Notes under the pieces: generated by a model
Told to the model about the DNA's origin: nothing
Seen by the model: the letters and a program-made list of their open reading frames with translations, nothing else
The model's database searches: none
Shown: positions 1-5,700 of the stretch, in pieces
Layout: each line of letters begins with the position of its first letter
Position numbering within the stretch: the first letter of the stretch is position 1
Assembly: GCA_902799855.1 (NCBI GenBank)
Contig: CADCCA010000055.1
Span: 1 to 6,456, forward strand
Direction: 5' to 3'
Length of the DNA stretch: 6,456 nucleotides
From: an uncultured Erysipelotrichaceae bacterium
Lineage (GTDB): Bacteria > Bacillota_I > Bacilli_A > RFN20 > CAG-826
Position numbers and translations under genes: made by a program

Positions 1-1770
1 AAAGCCATTTTGACGGGCTTTATAATTATGTATGTCAAAGACATAAAGTCTCACGCAGCCGTTTTGGATACCATTTTCTTCGCCGGTGATAACGCATTGT
101 TCGACATAGCGGTAATCACCATCTTGTAATTTATAGCGGAATTGTTCAACGTCAAAATTAGGTATTTCATTATCTTTTAATCTTTCTAATAGTCCAACCG
201 GATTCATGAATTTGACATAAGCATCACGGTCATCAGGATGGACGATATGATCAAGTGTAAATTGATACAAATCATTAAAAGAAGTGCCAATTAATGGCAC
301 AAAATATTTGCCATCGACGTGGTATAACTGTTTGAAAGTATCGTCGATAAAGTTAATTTCGCCTATTTCATCAGCGGATGAACGGCTTAAATAATCCATT
401 AAGGAATAATCTTCGTTTTGATAGAAAACTTTATAAAGGGCTAAACGTGGATTAATTCTCTTCATGCTTTCATCTCTGACTTTTAAGAGTTCGTCTTTGG
501 TGAATGCATCGGCGATGGAATCGCCATCACTTGAATTAAACTTGTTAATATTAACTTGGCCAAAAGCCTTCAATTGTTTTTTACGGATGTACATTCTCTC
601 GTCAGCGCGTGAGAAAACAGCACGGAAAGTATTATCCTTTCCTGGGCGATAATCAGAAATACCTGTTGCGATAATTGGATTGCCGTTTTCAAAGCTTTTA
701 TCAATTGATTTATTAAATAAATTTAACAATTCATGACGTTCTTTAAATTCATCACCAGTGATGTATAAAACGAATTCATCACCACCGTAGCGGTATAATT
801 CAGATTTTTTGAAATACTTTTTAATTAATTTAGAAGATTTAACAATGTAATCATCACCAGCATCGTGGCCCACTTTATCGTTAACATATTTGAGGTCATT
901 TAAATCGAAAACCACCAATGCGAAGTATAGTGTTTCACCACTAGCGATTTGTCTATCAATGTTTTCTTCAAGTTCAACGTAAGCATGTTTATTTTTTACG
1001 CCAGTTAAAGGATCGGTGTACGCTAACTGCTTAGCAGAACCGAGTTCTTCCTTGGCTTTTTCTTCACGGTTTGAACTCTCTACTAATGCGGTGCGGTATT
1101 CTTTCTTTTGCTCTACCACGACAAAAGTATTGATGATTAATAAACCAAATAAATATCCAGAAGCATAAATAGGCGCAGATGGGACAAAGATTTGAACGAC
1201 AATCATCACACCCATTTCTAAACCGAATAAGGCAATGGCTAAGTGTTTAACAAGGACCTTTTTGTCATTTCTTTGTAAAAACGCGACGACTGTGGCATAG
1301 ACAAAAGTCACAGAGAAGACAACCGCTTGAACAATAAAATATACAGTTCTAAATGGCAGCGCTTCATACTCACCGGCATCATTGAACTTAAACATAATAG
1401 GCTGGAAGAAATTAACAATGATTGAAACGATGCCAAACAGCATCAAAATAACACCACCAACGGTGAAGAGGTTAGAGAGTACTTTTCTATGTCCTAGAAA
1501 AGCGACAACATAAAGTGTCCAAAGGAAAACAGAAATGGACATCCACACAAAGAAAGAAACGGTTATAAAATAATCCGCTCCATGGATGTCATACGTTTCA
1601 AATAATCCCCACAATAAATCAGCGAGAAAGAAAAAAGCAACACTGATTAAAAATAAACGGTATTGTTTGCGCGCTGGGATCTTATCAGCCGATTTACCCC
1701 TGAAGAGCAAATCGTAGTTGGTAATGAAAAGCACCACAAGGGCAATAATGGAAACCGATGAATATTCCAT
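1..1770 (-). CDS. 7-TM membrane GGDEF protein (diguanylate cyclase) with a PAS-like domain, 3' end outside window
   Basis: The frame is open from ATG (1768-1770) to the left edge: 590 codons with no stop, so the C-terminus is missing. Residues 1-215 hold about seven hydrophobic segments (roughly 4-18, 37-57, 67-92, 101-122, 136-160, 172-192, 195-213), so the protein should sit in the inner membrane with a cytoplasmic output. A short charged, probably coiled linker leads to a GGDEF domain (about 248-400) with DPLTG at 253-257, FDLNDLKYVND from 288, an intact GGDEF at 329-333 and ADERMY at 389-394. This predicts synthesis of cyclic-di-GMP from two GTP. The RxxD inhibitory site expected five residues before GGDEF is KKSE, so canonical product inhibition is probably absent. 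Residues about 440-590 look PAS-like (HPDDR at 511-515, then FRYKLQDGDYRYVE). Another domain, such as EAL, could follow outside the window. The start has only a weak GGTGA Shine-Dalgarno, but no alternative start fits better. Confidence 0.95.
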   Translation of the reverse strand, partial: MEYSSVSIIALVVLFITNYDLLFRGKSADKIPARKQYRLFLISVAFFFLADLLWGLFETYDIHGADYFITVSFFVWMSISVFLWTLYVVAFLGHRKVLSNLFTVGGVILMLFGIVSIIVNFFQPIMFKFNDAGEYEALPFRTVYFIVQAVVFSVTFVYATVVAFLQRNDKKVLVKHLAIALFGLEMGVMIVVQIFVPSAPIYASGYLFGLLIINTFVVVEQKKEYRTALVESSNREEKAKEELGSAKQLAYTDPLTGVKNKHAYVELEENIDRQIASGETLYFALVVFDLNDLKYVNDKVGHDAGDDYIVKSSKLIKKYFKKSELYRYGGDEFVLYITGDEFKERHELLNLFNKSIDKSFENGNPIIATGISDYRPGKDNTFRAVFSRADERMYIRKKQLKAFGQVNINKFNSSDGDSIADAFTKDELLKVRDESMKRINPRLALYKVFYQNEDYSLMDYLSRSSADEIGEINFIDDTFKQLYHVDGKYFVPLIGTSFNDLYQFTLDHIVHPDDRDAYVKFMNPVGLLERLKDNEIPNFDVEQFRYKLQDGDYRYVEQCVITGEENGIQNGCVRLYVFDIHNYKARQNGF

Positions 1771-1797
1771 ATCAATTCACCATCTTAATTCACTTTT

Positions 1798-1859
1798 AGT
1801 ATGCTCGCACACGAATTAAATTTCAAACAATAATATAAAAAGGTTCTTATTTTTAGCAA
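1798..1859 (-). promoter_or_regulatory. Candidate promoters of the GGDEF gene
   Basis: Two sigma-A-like candidates lie upstream of the ATG on the minus strand. The first is TTGCTA (1854-1859), a 16-bp spacer, then TATATT (1832-1837). The second, nearer the gene, is TTGAAA (1821-1826), a 17-bp spacer, then CATACT (1798-1803). Both lie downstream of the terminator at 1921-1944, so the GGDEF gene probably has its own transcription start. Which one is used cannot be decided from the sequence. Confidence 0.4.
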
Positions 1860-1908
1860 GATTGTCTATTTAGATATATTCTTTTATCTTTGATAAAGAT
1901 TTAAAAGA

Positions 1909-1944
1909 GCACAAAGAAAAAACCGAGTTGGTAGCAACTCGGTT
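1909..1944 (-). terminator. Intrinsic terminator, minus strand
   Basis: A perfect 10-bp inverted repeat, AACCGAGTTG (1921-1930) and CAACTCGGTT (1935-1944), with a 4-nt loop. On the minus strand it is followed by TTTTTTCTTTG; on the plus strand there is no T-run. It therefore ends minus-strand transcripts coming from the right and insulates the GGDEF gene. No intact gene lies immediately upstream of it, since the recombinase remnant has its own terminator at 2066-2095. Confidence 0.85.
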
Positions 1945-1980
1945 AAATTCAATGCCTCCGTTTACCCATTTTGATACACT

Positions 1981-2043
1981 GTATACCCCTACCTAATTTT
2001 TGCATACCCTTAGGATATTTTTGCATACCCCTATGGTTTAGGA
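1981..2043. repeat. Three head-to-tail 21-bp near-repeats
   Basis: Three consecutive 21-bp units (1981-2001, 2002-2022, 2023-2043) each begin G(T/C)ATACCC on the plus strand. The first two end in TATTTTT or AATTTTT, and the third ends in a diverged tail. The period is about two helical turns, so a protein bound to each unit would sit on the same DNA face. No reading frame covers them. They could be transposase or recombinase binding sites at the end of a lost element (IS21-type ends carry such arrays), iteron-like sites, or operators. The sequence does not decide. Confidence 0.75.
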
Positions 2044-2065
2044 GTAATTTATAAAGATTTTATAT

Positions 2066-2095
2066 CAAAAAAGCTAGAGCTGTTAAACTCTAACT
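2066..2095 (-). terminator. Intrinsic terminator at the end of the recombinase remnant
   Basis: On the minus strand AGTTAGAG (2088-2095) pairs with CTCTAGCT (2072-2079), with one G-U pair, around an 8-nt loop, followed directly by a run of T (2067-2072). The stop codon of the recombinase-like frame (2083-2085) lies in the loop. A terminator placed at a stop codon in this way supports a once-functional gene here. Confidence 0.7.
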
Positions 2096-2265
2096 TCTTC
2101 ACCGCAATAGAACTTGAAGGTAATGCTTTTATCTCGATGGACAGTTGCATTCTCCACCATCATTATCCAAATTCTCTTATCCCATTTAAGATAGAGTACT
2201 TTATAAAATCTAAGCCATTTTATAACGTTGCAAATGGTTTTGACAATATCAGTTTGTAATCGTCG
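2083..2265 (-). pseudogene. Remnant of a large serine recombinase C-terminus
   Basis: This frame is open for 60 codons before TAA at 2083-2085, with a TGA closing it upstream at 2266-2268 and no convincing start codon or ribosome binding site. Its end reads VENATVHRDKSITFKF followed by YCGEEVRV, preceded by KWDKRIW. That resembles the extreme C-terminus of resolvase/recombinase-family (large serine recombinase) proteins of Firmicutes mobile elements, which typically end in a D-x-x-x-W, VxxVTV(Y/H), G-x-EI/V pattern. The catalytic resolvase domain, the recombinase domain and the zinc ribbon are all absent; the intact protein would be about 500 residues. I read it as the 3' stub of an element's integrase, left after a deletion or later insertion removed the rest. 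Assignment is by eye from a short segment; a chance match is possible. Confidence 0.45.
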
Positions 2266-2410
2266 TCATGCATATAAAACTGCTCCATAAGCCAATAAAT
2301 ACCATTCGTTCCTTTTTTAACTTTTTGCTGAGCAGTTTCCTAGTTATTGGCATCGGTTTCAGTTGTTGCGCCATTTCGCAAAGTCTTGCCTTTTGTGAAG
2401 TCGTAATCAT
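2249..2410 (-). CDS. Doubtful 53-codon ORF overlapping the Sel1 gene stop (ATGA)
   Basis: The stop TGA of the Sel1-repeat gene (2407-2409) overlaps an ATG (2408-2410) in the arrangement ATGA, typical of translational coupling. The frame that follows encodes 53 residues, basic and without recognisable motifs, and ends at TGA 2249-2251, inside the recombinase-like remnant. Composition drops back to AT-rich at this point. Another frame of the same strand also reads well but is broken by a TAG near 2337-2339. I suspect a scar rather than a real gene, and give it only because the stop-start overlap is neat. No function is proposed. Confidence 0.2.
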   Translation of the reverse strand: MITTSQKARLCEMAQQLKPMPITRKLLSKKLKKERMVFIGLWSSFICMTTITN

Positions 2411-4038
2411 AGTTTGCTCTTATCTTTACCTATTTTCAAATAAACGTTTTTAATTCCTTCAAGTCCTGCTTTTTCGCCGTTCTCTACCGCTTTGCCGTAC
2501 ATTTCAATTGCTTTCTTGTAATCTTTTCGCACGCCGAAACCGTTTTCGTAACAGATTCCGAGATTGTGATACGCAACGCCCGAACTACACTTCTCGGCGG
2601 CATTTTTGAAACACTTTACCGCTTCTTTTTTATCTTCTTTCACGCCGTTGCCTTGAAGATAGCAAAGTCCGATATTGATAATCGCCTCGTTCTCGCCGAG
2701 ATTGTATGCGTCGGTAAATAATTCAAAGGCTTTTTTATAAGCCGCTTTGGTTTTGACGGTGTAGTAGTAATAAAGTCCAACTTGCAGACACGCCGACGGA
2801 TTTTCGCCTTTTGCGCTCTTTTTCAGCCAATGAAGGGCAGTTTTTCTGTCGGCGGTCACACCGTAATACCCGCAAGCATACGCCATACCGAGATTATACT
2901 GCGCGGCGGCATTTCCGAGTTTTGCGGCGCGCTTAAAGAGTTTCAAAGCGGTTTTCTCGTCCTTTTCAAGTCCGAGTTCGTCGCCGAGATACGCTTCTGC
3001 CATTCTTTCGATTGCGTCCGGAAAGTCCATTTCCATTGCCATCTGATAATAGAACAGCGCATTTTTGTAATCGGCTTTTTTTGTTTCGCAAATCGTCGCC
3101 ATACACCAATAAACGCCGACATAATCCAAATCGCACTGCGCAAAACAATCGAGCGTGTCGTCATACTTGCCTTTTTTGTAATAGTAATACCCCAAATCAA
3201 GCAATGCGTCATCCTGACAAAGATTCGCCGCTTTTTTAAGATAATGAATATACTTCCTCTCATCGGGTTCTATTCCGTACCAACCTTCTTCGTATATGCG
3301 GGCTTGCATATAAATGCTTTCGGGGTCGTTGTGATTCACGCCGTCCGCTAAATACGCCAACCCTTTTTCATAGTCGTGCGGAACAAACCTGTCGTTCAGA
3401 TACACATACGCCAAGTCAAAATTGAGAGAGTGATCGCCAAGGCTCAATCCCTTTTCGTACCACTCTATGGCTTTGGGAACGTCTTTCAGTTCTTCATTGT
3501 TTAAGTAGATAAAGCCTATCTTTTTTGCGATTTGAACGTCACCGAGATAAAAAGCACGCTCGTAGTATTTCAGCGCGTTTTTGACGTGTTCGATCTCGGA
3601 ATCGTCAATCGGCGTATTGAAATAATACAATTTGCCGAGAGATCTTGCCGCTGCCGCCACACCCAAATCGGAGGCTTTGGCGTAACACTCGATTGCTTTT
3701 TGAATATCGATTTTTACATAACCAGTTTCATAGCAAAATCCGAGACGGGCAAAACACTCCGCTTCGCCTTTGTTTGCACCCTCCGTATAAACGTCGAACG
3801 CTTTTTTGTATTGAGAGCGGTAGCCCCAAGTGTCGCCAAGAACAGTATATGCCAAAACGCCGTTGTCGACGGCTTTTTGATAGTACGTCGTTGCGGTTTT
3901 GAAATCGCCGTCATCGGAATATAAATCACCGATAGAAACGTAGTACTTCGGCTTTTTTACGGCGAGCCGTTCATATCTTTCTATTTTATCGCTGTTTCTC
4001 GCCTTAAAGGCCGCTTCTTTTTCATCTAAATCTAACAA
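2407..4038 (-). CDS. Sel1/TPR-repeat protein (solenoid scaffold), probably acquired
   Basis: About 543 residues built almost wholly from roughly fourteen Sel1-like (TPR-type) helix pairs of 30-40 residues. Typical units are A..LG..Y..G.GV..D..KA...Y.KA...G, for example YHNLGICYENGFGVRKDY near the C-terminus. The N-terminal units are shorter and more TPR-like. There is no signal peptide, membrane segment or catalytic domain, so it should be a cytoplasmic protein-protein interaction scaffold; the partner is unknown. I prefer the TTG start at 4036-4038, because AGGAG on the minus strand (4047-4051) lies 8 nt before it. The GTG at 4045-4047 overlaps that ribosome binding site. The gene is clearly richer in G+C (many GCG, GCC, CCG codons) than its neighbours, which suggests horizontal transfer. 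It lies about 240 bp downstream of the AbiEi/XRE pair and ends next to a recombinase remnant. Confidence 0.85.
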   Translation of the reverse strand: MLDLDEKEAAFKARNSDKIERYERLAVKKPKYYVSIGDLYSDDGDFKTATTYYQKAVDNGVLAYTVLGDTWGYRSQYKKAFDVYTEGANKGEAECFARLGFCYETGYVKIDIQKAIECYAKASDLGVAAAARSLGKLYYFNTPIDDSEIEHVKNALKYYERAFYLGDVQIAKKIGFIYLNNEELKDVPKAIEWYEKGLSLGDHSLNFDLAYVYLNDRFVPHDYEKGLAYLADGVNHNDPESIYMQARIYEEGWYGIEPDERKYIHYLKKAANLCQDDALLDLGYYYYKKGKYDDTLDCFAQCDLDYVGVYWCMATICETKKADYKNALFYYQMAMEMDFPDAIERMAEAYLGDELGLEKDEKTALKLFKRAAKLGNAAAQYNLGMAYACGYYGVTADRKTALHWLKKSAKGENPSACLQVGLYYYYTVKTKAAYKKAFELFTDAYNLGENEAIINIGLCYLQGNGVKEDKKEAVKCFKNAAEKCSSGVAYHNLGICYENGFGVRKDYKKAIEMYGKAVENGEKAGLEGIKNVYLKIGKDKSKL

Positions 4039-4046
4039 AATAATCA

Positions 4047-4051
4047 CTCCT
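4047..4051 (-). promoter_or_regulatory. Ribosome binding site that fixes the TTG start of the Sel1 gene
   Basis: AGGAG is followed on the minus strand by TGATTATT and then TTG. The 8-nt spacing is ideal for the TTG at 4036-4038. A GTG three codons further upstream shares its first G with this motif, so it could not use the site. Confidence 0.7.
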
Positions 4052-4102
4052 ATATTAAAGCTTGCATAGGCATAATAATTTATGCACGACTTTACATTTT
4101 TA

Positions 4103-4111
4103 ATTTTAGCA
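4103..4111 (-). promoter_or_regulatory. Candidate extended -10 promoter of the Sel1 gene
   Basis: TGCTAAAAT on the minus strand resembles an extended -10 (TGnTATAAT); no good -35 box lies at 17 bp. The predicted start would give a leader of about 55-60 nt. An inverted repeat, TGCATA (4063-4068) and TATGCA (4081-4086), falls within that leader and could be an operator or a small hairpin. Confidence 0.3.
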
Positions 4112-4167
4112 TAGAAAAGCGCATAAAATGTGGCTTATTTAACTAATTAATCAACAAATGATCATAT

Positions 4168-4187
4168 CTGTGTCCAACATTGTCACA
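4168..4187 (-). promoter_or_regulatory. Operator-like or att-like site upstream of the Sel1 gene
   Basis: The 11-mer TGTGACAATGT (minus strand, 4177-4187) is identical to the plus-strand sequence at 5467-5477 in the AbiEi-like gene's promoter. Over 4168-4187 the segment also aligns, with small gaps, to the segment 5545-5565 beside tRNA-Arg (shared CTGTGT, CCA and TGTCACA). It is either a second binding site for the regulator encoded next door or one boundary repeat of an inserted cassette. The rest of the 225-bp gap (4052-4274) shows no gene. Confidence 0.4.
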
Positions 4188-4274
4188 TTAGTTAAGCTTC
4201 TGGAAATATATAAGGGTTTTCCTTTCATTAACTATTAATAGATAAGAAAATTACAATTTGTAAAATAATAGCAT

Positions 4275-4808
4275 TTACAAAGAATAAGAAATCAGCATGT
4301 CAATTGAAATCTGGAACAGTTTTGAAAACTTATAAATATAATCAAGAGAGGAAAATCTCTGACCATTCTCTGTAAGAATAACAGTCTTTCGGTCAACTCC
4401 AATCATATCAGCTAAAGCTGTTTTGCTAATATTGTTGCATTCCCTTATAGCACGTAACACCAAACCAAAAACAATAGGATTTAGTTGTTTGAAAAGGCAA
4501 TCATATTTATCCGAAAAGAAAACAAGTTGCCACTTTTCGTAAGCTCTCTCCACAACAATTGGAAGTTGATAGCTTACTTGCTCATGATGAGTCCAGTCAT
4601 AAAGAGCTTCAAGTTCCTCAGACGTTAACAAATCATTAAAAAATCCATCTAGCTTAGCAATCTTCAAGTACGAGATGTAAGTATCGATGGAATAAATTCG
4701 TTTTTCTTCGCGATTGATGTAATCGTAAACAAGTTTTGAGTAATAAGTTAAATATTTCCTAAAACAACTCTGATTATTTTTTAGAATAAAGTCTACTTTG
4801 AATGTCAT
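4275..4808 (-). CDS. XRE-family helix-turn-helix protein with an unrecognised N-terminal region
   Basis: Starting at ATG 4806-4808 this gives 177 residues. The C-terminal 115-177 is a Cro/C1-type (XRE) DNA-binding domain: FGLVLRAIRECNNISKTALA, then DMIGVDRKTVILTENGQ, then a last helix pair ending DMLISYSL. The turn (ALADMIGVDRKTV) is well preserved. Residues 1-110 are rich in Tyr, Phe and Leu and match no family I know. They contain no GSx-DxD nucleotidyltransferase motif, so this is not an AbiEii toxin. The start lies inside the preceding gene (35-nt overlap) and has a poor Shine-Dalgarno, suggesting translational coupling. A longer frame back to 4865 exists but would overlap by 92 nt and also lacks a ribosome binding site. 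Likely role: co-repressor of the operon, or the effector partner of the AbiEi-like protein. The regulator part is firm; the partner role is inference. Confidence 0.75.
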   Translation of the reverse strand: MTFKVDFILKNNQSCFRKYLTYYSKLVYDYINREEKRIYSIDTYISYLKIAKLDGFFNDLLTSEELEALYDWTHHEQVSYQLPIVVERAYEKWQLVFFSDKYDCLFKQLNPIVFGLVLRAIRECNNISKTALADMIGVDRKTVILTENGQRFSSLDYIYKFSKLFQISIDMLISYSL

Positions 4809-5445
4809 AGATTTCTTTAACCCTATGTGATATTTGCATAGAATTAAGGTACTTTTCAAGTTCAAAATAAACAGCAGGAGAATATAATTCTTTTACCTGA
4901 GTCGAGAATTGCATATCGCTATAGTTGCTTAGGCAAATTCTTACTTTCTCAACATATTCTTTTACTTTTGATATATCGTCTGGATCTCCAGCGGCAAGAA
5001 GCTCCATGGCAGTCGCCAAAGTAGAGTTATTAGTTAAATTTCTAAAGCGAGAATGAGATTCAATAATCTGAACATTTCCAATCCTCTTATTCCCTTTTGT
5101 GTGACTGGTTTTAATTTCTTTTAATTCTGGCTCTTTATCACTGAAGCCCTCTGTAAACATCAAATATTTACCAACAGGAGAGCCTTCCAACATACCAAGT
5201 TCATTTCTTAAGTAATGATTAATCACTATTTCTTCATCTGATAAGTCAGATTCACCAATAACATAAACGCCTTTTGAAATGGTTCTAAGGAGTCCGCTGT
5301 CAATTAAACGTGAAACAATCTTTCTCAGATTCACATGTGGAATGTCCTTGAAAATATGCTCAGAAGCATAGTTGATATCAAAGATATCCCCTTTGTGGTT
5401 CTCGCAATAATTTCTAACTAGTTCAGTGTCCGAAATTCTTCTCAT
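4774..5445 (-). CDS. AbiEi/DUF6088-like winged-helix protein (type IV antitoxin-like)
   Basis: 223 residues from ATG 5443-5445 to TAA 4774-4776. Residues 1-62 form a winged helix typical of AbiEi-type antitoxins, with the wing-like LRTISKGVYVI at 53-63 after the predicted recognition helix (HVNLRKIVSRLIDSGLL). The remainder (about 70-223) follows the layout of DUF6088/AbiEi C-terminal regions: SPVGKYLMFTEGFSDKEPEL at 89-108 corresponds to the usual SGxYxxxxxGLTxQxP stretch, followed by a basic strand and a conserved-looking helix NNSTLATAMELLA. In known type IV systems this protein represses its own operon and counteracts the AbiEii nucleotidyltransferase. Here the next gene is an XRE protein instead. 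No Shine-Dalgarno precedes the ATG, and the -10 box lies so close that the mRNA may be leaderless. Family assignment is by eye; a generic winged-helix regulator is the alternative. Confidence 0.6.
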   Translation of the reverse strand: MRRISDTELVRNYCENHKGDIFDINYASEHIFKDIPHVNLRKIVSRLIDSGLLRTISKGVYVIGESDLSDEEIVINHYLRNELGMLEGSPVGKYLMFTEGFSDKEPELKEIKTSHTKGNKRIGNVQIIESHSRFRNLTNNSTLATAMELLAAGDPDDISKVKEYVEKVRICLSNYSDMQFSTQVKELYSPAVYFELEKYLNSMQISHRVKEIYDIQSRLYSKK

Positions 5446-5480
5446 AACTATAGTTTATACTAAAAGTGTGACAATGTCAC
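5446..5480 (-). promoter_or_regulatory. Promoter and palindromic operator of the AbiEi-like/XRE operon
   Basis: GTGACA-A-TGTCAC (5468-5480) is a perfect 6+1+6 palindrome, flanked by A and T runs. It covers the -35 region: on the minus strand TTGTCA, a 16-bp spacer and TATAGT, or GTGACA, a 15-bp spacer and TATAAA. Both -10 candidates lie within about 14 nt of the ATG, so the message would have almost no leader. A repressor bound to the palindrome would block the polymerase, which fits autoregulation by one of the two DNA-binding products. Confidence 0.6.
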
Positions 5481-5570
5481 TTTTTTGATACTATTATTTA
5501 CTATCATTTATATACTTTGTATATATTATAAAGAAAAAGACATCCTGTGTTACCAGAATGTCACACTTTT
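5462..5570. repeat. 12-bp inverted repeat between tRNA-Arg and the AbiEi-like gene
   Basis: AAAAGTGTGACA (plus, 5462-5473) recurs as its exact complement TGTCACACTTTT (5559-5570). The left copy is part of the operator palindrome; the right copy overlaps one arm of the tRNA terminator and lies 5 bp from the tRNA 3' end. About 85 bp of AT-rich DNA lie between the arms. It may be a pair of operators able to loop, or a boundary repeat of the inserted cassette. Confidence 0.6.
5530..5562 (-). terminator. Intrinsic terminator of the tRNA-Arg transcript
   Basis: On the minus strand GACATTCTG (5554-5562) pairs with CAGGATGTC (5539-5547; one G-U pair) around a 6-nt loop, followed by TTTTTCTTT. It lies 13 nt after the tRNA 3' end, so it should end the tRNA (and any uvrC read-through) transcript before the AbiEi-like operon begins. 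Confidence 0.8.
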
Positions 5571-5575
5571 TCCGT

Positions 5576-5652
5576 TGGCACGCTTGAGGCGACTCGAACG
5601 CCTGACCCACAGCTTAGAAGGCTGTTGCTCTATCCAACTGAGCTACAAGCGC
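5576..5652 (-). tRNA. tRNA-Arg (anticodon UCU)
   Basis: A 77-nt cloverleaf with CCA encoded. The acceptor GCGCTTG pairs with CAAGCGT (one G-U pair), followed by discriminator G and CCA at 5576-5578. The D arm reads AGCTCAGTTGGATAGAGC. The anticodon stem ACAGC/GCTGT encloses loop CTTCTAA, giving anticodon TCT, which reads AGA/AGG arginine codons, the main arginine codons in AT-rich genomes. The T arm is AGGCG-TTCGAGT-CGCCT. It lies 48 bp downstream of uvrC, on the same strand, and directly upstream of the accessory block; tRNA 3' ends are common integration sites. I found no second copy of the tRNA 3' end elsewhere in the window. Confidence 0.97.
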
Positions 5653-5700
5653 ATGTCCAGCGTTAATTATATTAAATAAAAGGATTAGTTTTTGCAAGTT

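Noticed and set aside
464..652. Plus-strand open frame of 62 codons
   Set aside because: It lies antisense inside the GGDEF domain coding sequence.
1981..2043. CRISPR array
   Set aside because: The three units abut with no spacers, are too few, and no cas-like gene is present.
2268..2453. Plus-strand open frame of 61 codons with a hydrophobic protein
   Set aside because: It overlaps the 3' end of the Sel1 gene and the recombinase scar on the opposite strand, has no ribosome binding site, and the hydrophobic look is the antisense of lysine-rich coding sequence.
2782..3924. Several open frames on both strands inside the Sel1 gene, the longest 189 codons on the plus strand (2782-3351)
   Set aside because: They are shadows of a GC-richer repetitive gene. 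The Sel1 frame is continuous, repeat-structured and has a good ribosome binding site.
4139..4195. 9-bp inverted repeat TTAACTAAT / ATTAGTTAA 39 bp apart
   Set aside because: It is made only of AT-rich sequence, so chance is a sufficient explanation, and there is no T-run for a terminator.
5462..5486. A-run, hairpin, T-run resembling a bidirectional terminator
   Set aside because: It sits at the promoter of the AbiEi-like gene, the tRNA already has its own terminator, and no plus-strand gene needs one. An operator explains it better.
1921..5652. Duplicate of the tRNA-Arg 3' end as an attachment site for the whole block
   Set aside because: No copy of the T-arm/acceptor sequence was found near 1900-2100 or 4050-4270, so classic tRNA integration with a duplicated 3' end is not supported within the window.
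5485..5679. Plus-strand open frame of 64 codons upstream of uvrC
   Set aside because: It runs antisense through the tRNA-Arg gene and its terminator, and matches no protein pattern.
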